A DNA stretch of 64,000 nucleotides. It comes from JAPOVO01 sp026708165. Lineage in GTDB: Bacteria; Chloroflexota; UBA11872; VXNJ01. Numbering within the stretch: the first letter of the stretch is position 1; every line of letters starts with the position of its first letter. The DNA lies in NCBI GenBank assembly GCA_965208775.1, contig OZ242360.1:1984001-2048000 (forward strand). The letters run 5' to 3'. This document shows positions 41,939-53,677 of the stretch, piece after piece. The notes beneath the pieces are model-generated. The model was not told the DNA's origin. It worked only from the letters and a program-made list of their open reading frames with translations, and did no database searches. The position numbers and the translations under genes were made by a program.

Positions 41939-42838
41939 ATGGGGCCGATAGGCGTCTTCTTGAGATGCACCGGTCGGGAGGATCCGGCTGAAGCGCTGGC
42001 GGCGGTGCGCTCTATCGGGCTGCGCACGATACAGATAAGCAAGCTCGACGATCGATACTACTCGCAGCAGGGAGCGGCGGAATTCAGGTCACTGATGGAC
42101 AGCAACGGGATACGGGCCACTTCGGTCGTCATCGTCTTCGACGGCGAAAGCTACCAGGATGTCCCGTCCGTCATGGCGACCGTGGGATACAGGCCCGCCG
42201 AACTCCTGGAGGAGCGGCTTGACTACAGTCGAAAGTGCGTCGATTTCGCCCAAGCGCTTGGTGTGGGAGTCGTCACCGTGCACATGGGATTTCTTCCGAC
42301 CGACGATGCAGACCCCGCATACGTGCGGCTCCTGGGGGCGGTCCGCGAGGTCGCCCGCTACTCGGCCGAGCGGGGCGTTACCCTCTCGCTAGAGACCGGC
42401 CAGGAGTCCGGGGAGGAGCTGGCCCGGTTCCTCGACAAGATTCCCCAGTATCCGGTCGGGGTCAATTTCGACTTCGCCAACATGGTCATGTACCGCGTGG
42501 ACGATCCCACCGACGCGCTTCGCCGCCTTCTGGACAGGGTTACGTCGGTCCACGTAAAGGACGGCCTGCCGCCTGATGGTCCCGACGCGTTGGGGCTGGA
42601 AACGCCGCCGGGTACCGGCAAGGCCAAAGTGAAGGAATGTCTGGAGATTCTTCACGAAGCGAACTTCCAGGGACCGTTGATCATCGAGAACTACACTTGG
42701 AGAGTGGGCGGCGATCCTCACGCTGCGGGGTTGAGCGAGGACGAGGACACGACGGCGTGGACAGCCAACCCGCTGGAGTCGTTGACTTACGCTAAAGGGT
42801 ACGTCGAACGCTGCTTGGAGGAGATCGGCGCTGCCTGA
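41939..42838 (+). CDS. Sugar phosphate isomerase/epimerase, xylose-isomerase-like TIM barrel
   Basis: A 299-residue AP_endonuc_2-type barrel. Metal-binding residues sit in VVTVHMGF, SLETGQE, GVNFDFANM, VHVKDGL and the C-terminal VLIIENYTW-like PLIIENYTW, the usual set of Glu, Asp and His ligands. Such enzymes isomerise or epimerise keto-sugars, inositols or sugar acids. GGAGG stands three bases before the ATG. A second family member lies at 60415. Following genes on the same strand are unrelated, so the unit may be monocistronic. Confidence 0.88.
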   Translation: MGPIGVFLRCTGREDPAEALAAVRSIGLRTIQISKLDDRYYSQQGAAEFRSLMDSNGIRATSVVIVFDGESYQDVPSVMATVGYRPAELLEERLDYSRKCVDFAQALGVGVVTVHMGFLPTDDADPAYVRLLGAVREVARYSAERGVTLSLETGQESGEELARFLDKIPQYPVGVNFDFANMVMYRVDDPTDALRRLLDRVTSVHVKDGLPPDGPDALGLETPPGTGKAKVKECLEILHEANFQGPLIIENYTWRVGGDPHAAGLSEDEDTTAWTANPLESLTYAKGYVERCLEEIGAA

Positions 42839-42904
42839 GAGCGGCGTGGGTCTGACCCGATTCGTCGGGCCGCTTGAGTCTCCGGGGGCGTTAGCCTCCC
42901 TTCA

Positions 42905-43462
42905 ATGAGCCTGGGGCCAGGTTCGAATCGATCAGAGCGGCTCGTCATCACGGTAGTAAAGCGCGACGGGATCGAGAGCGATCTCTGGCGGCGCGTGGTC
43001 GAGCTCTGCGATCGCGCTTTCGACGAGGACATGGCGGCTATATTCGGCGACTTGATCGACTCGACACACGTATTGGCTGAGTTCGAGGGAGTCCTGGCGG
43101 GCCATGCCTGTTGGGTCACGAGATGGCTGAGCGCCGGCGGGCGTCCGCCGCTCAGGACCGCCTACATTGAGGCCGTCGCTACCGAGCCGAGCCTTCAAGG
43201 CCGCGGCATCGGCGGCGCCGTTATGGAAAGAGTGGGACGCGAGGTCAGTTCGTATGAGCTAGGCGGGCTATGCCCAAACTATCCCGAGTTCTACGCGCGA
43301 TTCGGCTGGAAGACGTGGCGCGGGCCGTTGGCGATCCGCACCGACGAAGGTCTGCTGGAAACGCCGGACGAGCACGTGATGATTCTGCGTACGCCATCGA
43401 CGCCTGAGGTCGACCTCGATTCACGGCTAACCGCCGAGTGGCGCCCGGGCGAAGTCTGGTAG
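42905..43462 (+). CDS. GNAT acetyltransferase resembling aminoglycoside 2'-N-acetyltransferase (AAC(2')-I)
   Basis: A 185-residue GNAT protein. The acetyl-CoA-binding loop is AVATEPSLQGRGIGGAV. The second half matches the pattern of AAC(2')-I enzymes such as that of Mycobacterium: YARFGWKTWRGP (YASRGWLPWHGP in AAC(2')-Ic), then TPDEHVMIL, and a closing WRPGEVW (WRAGDVW). The N-terminal SDLWRRVVELCDRAFDED also fits that family's opening. It may acetylate an amine on a sugar or antibiotic; native substrates of chromosomal AAC(2') enzymes may be cell-wall-related. The similarity is from memory, not a search. Confidence 0.72.
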   Translation: MSLGPGSNRSERLVITVVKRDGIESDLWRRVVELCDRAFDEDMAAIFGDLIDSTHVLAEFEGVLAGHACWVTRWLSAGGRPPLRTAYIEAVATEPSLQGRGIGGAVMERVGREVSSYELGGLCPNYPEFYARFGWKTWRGPLAIRTDEGLLETPDEHVMILRTPSTPEVDLDSRLTAEWRPGEVW

Positions 43463-43468
43463 CCGAGG

Positions 43469-44635
43469 CTAATAGATCGACTGCAAGACGGACTCGACGT
43501 CTTCGACCGTCGCGTCGACAGGGCTTTGGAGCATCAGGCGGCGCGTTGCGACCGTGGTCTCCGCGTAGTCGTGAAGGTCCGATTCCGCGACGCCGTAGTT
43601 GCCGAGCTTCTGGTCGATTTCGACGTCGGTCACCATCTTTTCCATGATCGCGACCGCCTGGTCGGCCCGCTCCTGGCTATCGGCAACCGAATCGGGCACG
43701 CCCACCGCTCCGGCCAGACCGTCGATCTTCTCGGGTACCCGCTCGGCGTAGAACCGCATTATCGGGAGCAGAAATATGGCGTTGGCGAGCCCGTGCGGCA
43801 CTCCCGCCCGGGCTCCCAACACGTGCGCCAGGGCGTGCACCATCGTAGTACCGGCGTTTGCCAGGGTGTAGCCAGCCATCAGCGATCCGAGGGCCATGTG
43901 CATCCGCGCTCGCCCGTCGCCGCCGTCCCGGTAGGCGTCGGCCAGGTTTCCAAGGATCAGCCGCATCGCCCTGGTCGCGTACATCTGCGTGTGGCGCGTC
44001 GCCTTGTTGGAGATGTACGACTCGGCCGCGTGGCAAAACGCGTCCACGCCCGTGTAAGCGGTGATGTTGGCCGGAACTCCGTGAGTGAGGTCGGGATCGA
44101 CGAGCGCCACTTGCGGATATATGTGGGGGCTCACCACAGCCATCTTGTTGGAGCGGTCGGGCAGAACGGCCACGGCATTGCCGGTGACCTCCGACGCCGT
44201 GCCGGCGGTCGTCGGTATGGAGATGGTGGGCAGGCCAGGCCTTGCGATCATGTCCACGCCCAGCATCTGCTCGGTGGCGAGGCCGTTAGTGACGGCGCAG
44301 GCGGCGATCTGTGACGTGTCCATCGAGCTGCCGCCGCCGAGTCCCAGAACCACCTGGGCCCCAGATTCGGCTATAGCCTCTGCGCAGGTGTCGATGCTGG
44401 TCGTGGGGGGCTCCGGCTCAACCTGCGTGTACGACTCGTACTCGATTCCGGCTTCGGCGAGCAGGCTTTCGGCCTGGCCGAGAATGCCCGCTTTTTCGAT
44501 GCCGGCGTCCGTGGCGATGAAGGCTTTGGACCCTCCCAGGAATCTGACCTGATCGGGGAGCGCCTCCAGCGAGCCGGGGCCGAAAATCACGTTGGACGTG
44601 GTGCGAAAGACGGAGTAGCTGACTTCCTGACTCAT
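43469..44635 (-). CDS. Iron-containing alcohol dehydrogenase
   Basis: A 388-residue Fe-ADH family enzyme. NAD(P) is bound via VVLGLGGGSSMDTSQI; the family signature STTAGTASEVTGNAV is present as IPTTAGTASEVTG, and the metal-binding histidines lie in FCHAAESYI, MVHALAHVLGARAGVPHG. The ATG has AGAGGA ten bases upstream. Substrates range over short alcohols, butanediol, glycerol and lactaldehyde. It converges with the acetyltransferase gene (six-base gap) and lies just before the rRNA unit on the same strand, but it is a separate transcription unit. Confidence 0.93.
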   Translation of the reverse strand: MSQEVSYSVFRTTSNVIFGPGSLEALPDQVRFLGGSKAFIATDAGIEKAGILGQAESLLAEAGIEYESYTQVEPEPPTTSIDTCAEAIAESGAQVVLGLGGGSSMDTSQIAACAVTNGLATEQMLGVDMIARPGLPTISIPTTAGTASEVTGNAVAVLPDRSNKMAVVSPHIYPQVALVDPDLTHGVPANITAYTGVDAFCHAAESYISNKATRHTQMYATRAMRLILGNLADAYRDGGDGRARMHMALGSLMAGYTLANAGTTMVHALAHVLGARAGVPHGLANAIFLLPIMRFYAERVPEKIDGLAGAVGVPDSVADSQERADQAVAIMEKMVTDVEIDQKLGNYGVAESDLHDYAETTVATRRLMLQSPVDATVEDVESVLQSIY

Positions 44636-44860
44636 AGTTGAATTCCTCTTGGGTGGCCAGCCGGCGTATGGACGGGCGCGGCGACAGCCTGGTTGGACTT
44701 TGTCAGGTTAGCGAACCCAGCCTGGAACTCAAAGAAACCGGAGGATCGACTGATTCAGGCTGAATTGATCTTCCATGCGTCGATGGGTGTTGGAGTTGAG
44801 CAAGCTAGTTCAATTTGGGCGATGCCGCGCCTCGCATCGGGCAAGGCCGCAAATAAAAAA
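44636..44860. other. Gap between 5S rRNA and alcohol dehydrogenase
   Basis: About 225 bases. On the minus strand it starts with a T-run just after 5S (AAAAAA at 44855-44860 on the plus strand), which probably ends the rRNA transcript. No other feature is recognised. Confidence 0.6.

Positions 44861-44864
<4 letters not shown>
44855..44864 (-). terminator. Probable end of 23S-5S transcript (T-run after 5S)
   Basis: Read on the minus strand, the GC-rich 3' end of 5S (GCCGCCGGGG) is followed at once by six T residues and ATTT. The helix of 5S itself may provide the structure. This is a weaker call than a classical stem with its own loop. Confidence 0.5.
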
Positions 44865-44978
<114 letters not shown>

Positions 44979-45051
44979 ATTTTGCGAATTATGGCGCGGC
45001 GCCGAAATTGGAGCCGCGCTAGCGTAGGACCGCAGTGTTGCCGACCTGAAG

Positions 45052-48152
<3,101 letters not shown>

Positions 48153-48428
48153 TTTCCTTCAGATCGGCAAAACTGAAGTCCTACGCTATTCGCTTGTTAA
48201 GGTTCGAATCGCTCACTCTAATCGCGCACCGGGCACCGCAATACGGCGTACCGGAGTTGTTGAAGAGTGTGGCGAGAGTGCTCTGATTCTACGTGCCGCG
48301 CCGTTTTACTGTCAACGCTCTGTTCTCCCCGAGGCCATGTTGAAACTCTTTCCCATGTGCCCAGGTTCACGGCTGATCTGGAGCAGGTAGACGGCACTCG
48401 CTAGAGCAGACGGTCAAGATGCTATGTG
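48153..48428 (-). other. Leader and promoter region of the 23S-5S unit
   Basis: About 276 bases between 23S and the methyltransferase gene, both transcribed leftwards. It contains a near-consensus promoter (separate entry) and a leader of about 125 bases that presumably pairs with the 3' flank for processing. I looked for the 3' end of a 16S gene and for tRNAs here and found neither. Confidence 0.7.
48286..48315 (-). promoter_or_regulatory. Strong sigma-70-type promoter of the 23S-5S unit
   Basis: On the minus strand, TTGACA (48315-48310) and TAGAAT (48291-48286) are separated by 18 bases. The -35 is perfect and the -10 matches at five of six positions. Transcription would begin near 48279, about 125 bases before mature 23S. 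This shows that the 23S-5S unit has its own promoter. Confidence 0.75.
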
Positions 48429-49208
48429 TCAGTCGGCGGGCTTGATTCCTCTCAGTAGGCTAACCGGCCATGAGAAGAAGATGCAGTCGCCTTCGTCAAT
48501 GATTTCGAAGGCGTCCCGAATATCGGCGGGCGGCGACTCGAACGTTCGCCGCAGCTCGGCTACGGAGCTCGCGGGAGTAGCGGCTCGTTCGACCCAGTTG
48601 TGGAACTCCAGGACTATGCGCGACTGCTCCGTCCAATCCACCTCGAATCCGCACCTTTCCAGCAACGCCTTCCACTCGGAGTGGCTCAGGTTTCTGACGT
48701 GTGATGGATCGCGCATTTTCTCAATCTCGTTCATGCGCCGCGCGACATCGGGCGCTTCGGGCGCGGCGGTGTCGCAGATGACCAGTCTCCCGCCGCGGCG
48801 GCATACCCGCCGCATTTCCGAGAGCGCGATTTCGACTTCAGGGCAATGGTGCATCGCAAAGCGGCTGACGATAAGGTCGATTGATTCATTGCCAAACGGC
48901 ATTATCTGGAGGTCCCCGACGGTTGGGTGAAATCTAGTTATCGAGCGTTCCGCAGCTCGTCGAGACGCCGCGCGTCCCATCTCCAGCGACAGATCGAGTC
49001 CAACGGCAACCCGCACCGACTTGGCCAGCGCGTGGGCTACAAATCCGGGGCCGGACCCGGCGTCTAGCACAAGGTCGGTGGGGCGCGGCTCGGCTACTCG
49101 CGCGATCAGTCCCAGTGTGTCTCCCTGAAAGGTCGAAACGCTTTCGGCATACGCGCGCGACCGTTCGTCGAAATGCTTAGCAACGCTTCTGGCGTGGTTA
49201 ATCGGCAT
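48429..49208 (-). CDS. SAM-dependent methyltransferase, UbiE/Methyltransf_11 type
   Basis: A 259-residue class I methyltransferase. SAM-binding motif I is VLDAGSGPGFVAHALAK, motif II near VGDLQIMPFGNESIDLIVSRF and motif III GGRLVICDTAAPE. The sequence resembles UbiE/COQ5 and small-molecule methyltransferases, with substrate unknown. The ATG start has no good ribosome site. It lies just upstream of the 23S promoter on the same strand; read-through from it into the rRNA unit is possible but probably minor. Confidence 0.87.
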   Translation of the reverse strand: MPINHARSVAKHFDERSRAYAESVSTFQGDTLGLIARVAEPRPTDLVLDAGSGPGFVAHALAKSVRVAVGLDLSLEMGRAASRRAAERSITRFHPTVGDLQIMPFGNESIDLIVSRFAMHHCPEVEIALSEMRRVCRRGGRLVICDTAAPEAPDVARRMNEIEKMRDPSHVRNLSHSEWKALLERCGFEVDWTEQSRIVLEFHNWVERAATPASSVAELRRTFESPPADIRDAFEIIDEGDCIFFSWPVSLLRGIKPAD

Positions 49209-49331
49209 CTTAAATGCGGGACTTGGGTAAGATCATCGTTCTGCGCTCTCGGTTGCGGGACATGCTCATTTGCATCATCGCTTTCACCATCAATCTTTGC
49301 CGCTGCGCGCTTGAACTGACAAACTTTGCAC

Positions 49332-50066
49332 ATGCGACTTGAGAACAAGGTAATCGCCATTCCCGGATGCGGGGGAGGCATGGGCACGGCGGCGGCCCGG
49401 CTCTTTGCAAGCGAGGGCGCGCGCCTCGTGTTGGTCGCGCGGCGGGAGCCGCCGCTGCAAGCAATAGCAGAGCTGGCTCGATCCGACGGCGGTCAGGCGG
49501 TTGTGTGCACTTCGGATACCGCGACCGAGGCGGGCTGCGCGGCCATGGTGGAGGCTGCGGTTCGCGAGTTCGGCCGACTCGACGTCGTCTATTGCAACAT
49601 GGGTGACTTCGCTTATGGCGAAATGGAGATCCACGAGACATCTCCCGAAGCATGGGACTATCTGATTAGTCTCAATCTGCGTGCGCATTTTCTCTCCGCC
49701 AGAGCGGCCATTCCTCAAATGTTGCGACAGGACCCGCCGGGCGGCGTTCTGATTCACGTTGCCGCTTCAGCTGACGTGCTGCGCGACGCAAATCCAGGCT
49801 ACTCCGCCGCCAAGGCCGGGTTGATCGAGTTCGTTCGGCGCGCGGCCAGGCAGTATCGTGATCGCAACATCCGCGTGCACTGCGTTTGCCCAGGCGCGAT
49901 CGGGGGCGATCCTCCCCCCACAGGCCCTATTGAACCGCTTCCGCCTGAGCTGGATCGCGACGCCAAGAGTCTCGATGTCGCCTATGCGGGCCTGTACCTT
50001 GCCTCGGACGAAAGCTCCTGGACAACGGGGCTGGTCGTTCCAATAGAAGGCGGCCGCCGGCTTTAG
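49332..50066 (+). CDS. Short-chain dehydrogenase/reductase 2 (atypical NNAG motif)
   Basis: A 244-residue SDR-fold protein. The glycine motif is PGCGGGMG and YxxxK is YSAAKAGLI, with Ser in VAASADV. Where classical SDRs have NNAG, this one reads CNMGD, an unusual change next to the active site. The C-terminus ends PIEGGRRL as expected. ATG 49332 is chosen over a TTG two codons upstream. It may act on a polyketide or sugar-derived substrate, and the HpcH/HpaI-type gene follows on the same strand after about 130 bases. Confidence 0.86.
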   Translation: MRLENKVIAIPGCGGGMGTAAARLFASEGARLVLVARREPPLQAIAELARSDGGQAVVCTSDTATEAGCAAMVEAAVREFGRLDVVYCNMGDFAYGEMEIHETSPEAWDYLISLNLRAHFLSARAAIPQMLRQDPPGGVLIHVAASADVLRDANPGYSAAKAGLIEFVRRAARQYRDRNIRVHCVCPGAIGGDPPPTGPIEPLPPELDRDAKSLDVAYAGLYLASDESSWTTGLVVPIEGGRRL

Positions 50067-50197
50067 CGAGCCGTCTCATCAGCACCGCTTGCCGCCGCGC
50101 GGCTACACTTTGCAGACTGCCGCTGGGCAAACCATAAACGGCAGCGACCGGGCGGGTGCGCGGCTCGCCGGATTTGGCGCGCAACTAGGAGGTATCG

Positions 50198-50989
50198 ATG
50201 CGGAGAAACAGGTTTCGGGAGTTGCTTGACGCCGGTGAACCCAGCTTGGGAACTCACCTGATGTCGTCCTTGCCGGCGGTGTTCGAAATCGTGGGTCATT
50301 GTGGATTCGACTATGTCGAGTTCGAAGTCGAATACTCCCCGTTTACGCTCTACGATCTCGAGAACATGGGCCGCGCGGTGGATCTGTTCGACAACATGAG
50401 CAGCGTCGTAAAGATCGATCAGCAGCCCCGCACTTTCCTGGCCAGCAAGATTCTGGGAGCCGGACTCCAAAACCTGCTGTTCGCCGATGTAAGAACGGCC
50501 GACGATGCGCGCGAGTGCGTGGGCGCAGTGCGGGCCGAGTCTCCCAGCTCGGGCGGTCATCATGGCGTTGGCAGCTATCGCAACATCGGCTACGTGGTGG
50601 GGCCTGCCGGCGACGAGTACGTCAAGATGCTCGATGAGGCGGTCGTGATCCTGATGATCGAGAAGAAAGAAGCTGTCGAAAACCTGGACGAGATCCTATC
50701 GGTCAAGGGCGTCGACATGGTCCAGTTTGGGCCGGGCGACTATTCGATGAGCATAGGGGTAGCCGGGCAATACGATCATCCTGAAGTCTGGCGGGCATAC
50801 AAACATACGGTCGAGATGGCTCACAAGCGGGGGATAGCTGCGCGCGCCGAGATAAGCCGGGTCGAGCACGCTCAGCGCTATCTGGACCTGGGGATGCGCC
50901 ACTTCACGATAGGCACCGACTACTTCATTCTCTACAACTGGTGGAAGGAGAACTCGGCCGCCATGCGTGAGATCCTCTCGAACGCGTGA
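50198..50989 (+). CDS. HpcH/HpaI aldolase-family protein with altered active site
   Basis: A 263-residue pyruvate-aldolase-type barrel. Metal ligands E155 (LMIEKKEAV) and D181 (FGPGDYSMSIG) are in place. Compared with HpaI, the catalytic His of the GEHAP segment is Tyr here (Y46 in FEVEYSPFT), the pyruvate-binding Arg is Lys (K72) and the Gln before the metal Glu is Met (M153). It may use different acids or have a different reaction. GGAGG stands six bases upstream of the ATG. This alignment is mine, by eye. Confidence 0.82.
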   Translation: MRRNRFRELLDAGEPSLGTHLMSSLPAVFEIVGHCGFDYVEFEVEYSPFTLYDLENMGRAVDLFDNMSSVVKIDQQPRTFLASKILGAGLQNLLFADVRTADDARECVGAVRAESPSSGGHHGVGSYRNIGYVVGPAGDEYVKMLDEAVVILMIEKKEAVENLDEILSVKGVDMVQFGPGDYSMSIGVAGQYDHPEVWRAYKHTVEMAHKRGIAARAEISRVEHAQRYLDLGMRHFTIGTDYFILYNWWKENSAAMREILSNA

Positions 50990-51006
50990 CCGCGGCGGGC
51001 TGGGGA

Positions 51007-52065
51007 TTAGGCCCGGTTACGTCGAATCTTGAATATTGCCGCTCTGCGACCCAACACCCGAATCCGGTAGATGGATTCGAGGCTAAGCTGAGCCCGATCC
51101 CCGAGGAGCCTCGATAGAAGCCGCTCGCGGCTCGTGAGGAGCACGGCGATGCCGTCCCGCTTTAGCGCGCGGGAGGTCTCGTCGAGAAAGGTCGAATACA
51201 GATTTGGCTCGTCGAAACCGCCGCTCTTCCTGCCGAACGGAAGGTTGCAGACAATCTTGTGCACAGACCCCCGGGGAAGCGGCAATCGCCGCGCGTCCCA
51301 CCGCATGATGGTGATCGGCTTGTAACGCGGTCCGACGTTGGCGCGGGTGGCGGAGACTGCCGCACGGTCGATATCGCCCCCGAGGAGGTACCGGTAGCGA
51401 GAGTCTCGCCCGCGTTCGATGGGAATCGTCCCGGCGCCGCACATCGGGTCGAGGAACACGTCGCGCGGGTCCGGCTCCGACATCATCACCATTGCCCGTG
51501 CTACAACTGGGCGCAGAGATGCGGGGACGTTGACTTTCTTGTAATCACGGTGCCTCATGGAGCGGTCCGACAGACGCATGCCGCAGAGGAACTTGTCGCG
51601 GTCCTGAAGGACCCAAATCTCGCATTGGGCGTTTTCGTCGACGTTTCGCCAGGCCGGCAACGCCGAGACCAGGGCTTTCGACACCTCCCGTTGCAAGTCG
51701 ATCCTGCGATAGGCGCTTTCTCCCGCGTTCCTTTGGGCGACCACTCTGAAGGTCCGCCTGCGCGGCGGGCGTCGTCCCATGACAACCTGATGCGCCCTAA
51801 GGGCCTGACGGAGCAGCGGCGATCTGCGCACTAACGTGTGCGCCTGCCGAAGACCGCGCCTGCTCGAATCGATTGCTCCCTCCGCGATCAGCGCGAAAAC
51901 GTCTTCGGCGGTTCCCAGCCGCAGGAGGTCGGCGGGACTATGCGGGTAGTCGAATATCAGCCTGCCCGGCGCGGCGTGAAACAGACGTGCGCCTCGGAAG
52001 GAGATTTCCAGTTCGCGTCTGGTCACCGGCTCGATGCCCGGTACGGTCAGGATGTAATAGCGCAC
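51007..52065 (-). CDS. THUMP-domain class I RNA methyltransferase (UPF0020)
   Basis: A 352-residue RNA methyltransferase. A THUMP-like N-terminal region (about residues 1-165) precedes a Rossmann methylase with motif I DPMCGAGTIPIE and motif IV NLPFGRKSGG, the NPPY-like site of N-methylating enzymes. KVNVPASLRPVVARAMVMMS is the usual UPF0020 link. Such enzymes modify tRNA (TrmN/Trm14 type, m2G6) or 23S rRNA (RlmKL type); the compact size favours a tRNA enzyme. The start is GTG, and trpS lies upstream on the same strand. Confidence 0.88.
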   Translation of the reverse strand: MRYYILTVPGIEPVTRRELEISFRGARLFHAAPGRLIFDYPHSPADLLRLGTAEDVFALIAEGAIDSSRRGLRQAHTLVRRSPLLRQALRAHQVVMGRRPPRRRTFRVVAQRNAGESAYRRIDLQREVSKALVSALPAWRNVDENAQCEIWVLQDRDKFLCGMRLSDRSMRHRDYKKVNVPASLRPVVARAMVMMSEPDPRDVFLDPMCGAGTIPIERGRDSRYRYLLGGDIDRAAVSATRANVGPRYKPITIMRWDARRLPLPRGSVHKIVCNLPFGRKSGGFDEPNLYSTFLDETSRALKRDGIAVLLTSRERLLSRLLGDRAQLSLESIYRIRVLGRRAAIFKIRRNRA

Positions 52066-52133
52066 GCTATCGGAGCCGCCGGAGGGCCGCCCGCGCGCCG
52101 CGGCGAGTCAACGCGTAGCGGAGAGCCAGCCGG

Positions 52134-53132
52134 TTATCCTAGCCCCACTTTGTCCATCACCCGCCGGAGCGTTCTGTCGGCAATGGGGCGTACCTTGTCG
52201 GCGCCCTCCTTGAGCATCGCGTCCAGATAGCCCGGCTCCTTCCGGATCTCGCGATATTTCTCCTGGAGCGGACGGAGCCCTTCGATCACGACGTCGCTCA
52301 ACTCGCGTTTCAGGTCCGCATACCCTTTCCCGTCGAAGTGTGCCTCGATGTCCTCGCGCTTCCGCTCGGTGAATGCCTCGTAGATCACCAGCAAGTTGTT
52401 GACTCCGGGGCGGCTTTCGTCGAACTCGATTGTCCGGCTGGAGTCGGTCGCGGCCCTTCGGATCTTCCCGCGAATCTCGTCGGGCGAGTCCAGGAGGTCG
52501 ATCGCGTGTCCTTGACCGGTCTCGCTCTTGCTCATCTTGGAAGTAGGGTCGTCGAGACCCATGATTCTGGCGCCGACCGGCGGGATCGACGCTTCGGGGA
52601 CGACCAGCGTTTTCCCGAACATGGAGTTGATGCGTTGGGCCAGGTCGCGCGTCATCTCGAGGTGCTGCCTCTGGTCGTCGCCCACCGGCACCAGGTCGGC
52701 GTCGTAGATGAGTATGTCCGCCGCCATCAGCGCGGGATAGTCGAACAACCCGACCGAGACGCGCTCTCGCGCCGCCCCGGCCTTATCCTTGAACTGCGTC
52801 ATGCGCTCCATCCAACCCATAGGGATGAAGCAGTTGAGAATCCAGGCCAGCTCGGCGTGCGCGCTGACGTGCGATTGGATAAATAGCGTGGACTGCTGGG
52901 GATCGATCCCCGCCGCGTATAGGATCCCGGCGGTCTCGCGGATGTGCGCGCTCAACTGCTTGGGATCTTTGGGAACCGTGATCGCGTGCAGGTCGACAAT
53001 CGGGAACAGCGATTCGTATTTGCCCTGTGACGCGACCCAATGGCGAATCGCTCCCAGGTAGTTTCCTATATGAGCGTTGCCTGTCGGCTGGATGCCCGAA
53101 AGTATGCGCTTTCGGCCGTTCCGTTCGTTCAC
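52134..53132 (-). CDS. trpS: Tryptophan--tRNA ligase
   Basis: A 332-residue class I aminoacyl-tRNA synthetase that charges tRNA-Trp. It has the HIGH-like TGNAHIGNYLG motif near the N-terminus and KMSKS at KMSKSETGQ. The C-terminal helices continue to LKEGADKVRPIADRT and LRRVMDKVG. The start is the GTG at 53132 with GGAGG seven bases upstream; the frame extends further but that sequence is the T-box leader. Expression should rise when tRNA-Trp is uncharged, through that leader. Confidence 0.96.
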   Translation of the reverse strand: MNERNGRKRILSGIQPTGNAHIGNYLGAIRHWVASQGKYESLFPIVDLHAITVPKDPKQLSAHIRETAGILYAAGIDPQQSTLFIQSHVSAHAELAWILNCFIPMGWMERMTQFKDKAGAARERVSVGLFDYPALMAADILIYDADLVPVGDDQRQHLEMTRDLAQRINSMFGKTLVVPEASIPPVGARIMGLDDPTSKMSKSETGQGHAIDLLDSPDEIRGKIRRAATDSSRTIEFDESRPGVNNLLVIYEAFTERKREDIEAHFDGKGYADLKRELSDVVIEGLRPLQEKYREIRKEPGYLDAMLKEGADKVRPIADRTLRRVMDKVGLG

Positions 53133-53456
53133 AACAATTCCTCCTACCCTCGACGCGCCACGCAAACAAAAAAACCCCTCGTCTCGGGGACGAGAGGTAA
53201 CGGTTGACCTTCGCGGTGCCACCCCGATTAGACGCGGCAACGTCTCACTCGCGCACGGAGCACAGGCTCCAAGCCCGCCTCGATGCGTTTCCCTGATAAC
53301 GGTGGGACATGCCGTCGGCGCCTACTCGGCTTAGCCTTTCGGACCGCAACTCCCGGGTCCATTCGCTTCGGGGTTTCGCCGCCGGACTCTCACCAGCCGC
53401 CGGCTCTCTGGGGACGCTCTCCCGAAGTTACTAGTCCCGCTCAACGCCTTTATCCA
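53133..53456 (-). promoter_or_regulatory. T-box riboswitch for trpS (tRNA-Trp sensing)
   Basis: The leader of about 320 bases contains the T-box GGTGGCACCGCG (53223-53212), which pairs with the acceptor end of uncharged tRNA. A terminator follows at 53168-53197. A candidate specifier codon TGG (53361-53359) stands in the GCGAATGGACCCGGGAG segment, the expected position relative to Stem I, and it matches tryptophan. In T-boxes, uncharged tRNA stabilises the antiterminator and lets trpS be transcribed. Stem I details were not fully folded by hand. Confidence 0.88.
53168..53197 (-). terminator. T-box intrinsic terminator
   Basis: On the minus strand, CCTCTCGTCCCC/GGGACGAGGGG-type arms (53197-53175) form a strong hairpin directly followed by seven T residues (53174-53168). 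It competes with the T-box antiterminator upstream. Confidence 0.88.
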
Positions 53457-53462
53457 GATTCG

Positions 53463-53491
53463 AGCGTATGGGAGCAGGGCAGGTGTGTCAA
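53463..53491 (-). promoter_or_regulatory. Promoter of the trpS T-box transcript
   Basis: TTGACA (53491-53486) and TACGCT (53468-53463) are separated by 17 bases on the minus strand. The -35 is perfect and the -10 weaker. Start near 53456 gives a leader of about 320 bases before the trpS GTG. Confidence 0.65.
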
Positions 53492-53510
53492 GGACTTCAT
53501 GTGGCTATTC

Positions 53511-53534
53511 GTAGGAGCAGTTAGCGAACCGCCT
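53511..53534. repeat. Dispersed GTAGG...GCGAACCGCC palindrome, second copy
   Basis: GTAGGAGCAGTTAGCGAACC followed by GCCT is a diverged member of the family seen at 19876-19899 (GTAGGGGCGGTTCGCGAACC). It lies upstream of the trpS promoter. Confidence 0.6.
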
Positions 53535-53677
53535 AACGGCGTTGGGCGTGGATGGATGTCAGTCGGATCGATGCCGCAACGGAGCCTTCGGAGCCTTCCC
53601 TGATTTATGACGGTTAAGGACAGCCTCCCCCGTGCAGTCCGTCTCCTAAGGAGCGGGGAGCATGTCCGATGCGCCGT

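Noticed and set aside
48153..48428. Possible 16S 3' end or tRNA spacer upstream of 23S
   Set aside because: No anti-Shine-Dalgarno sequence, no tRNA cloverleaf and a complete promoter instead.
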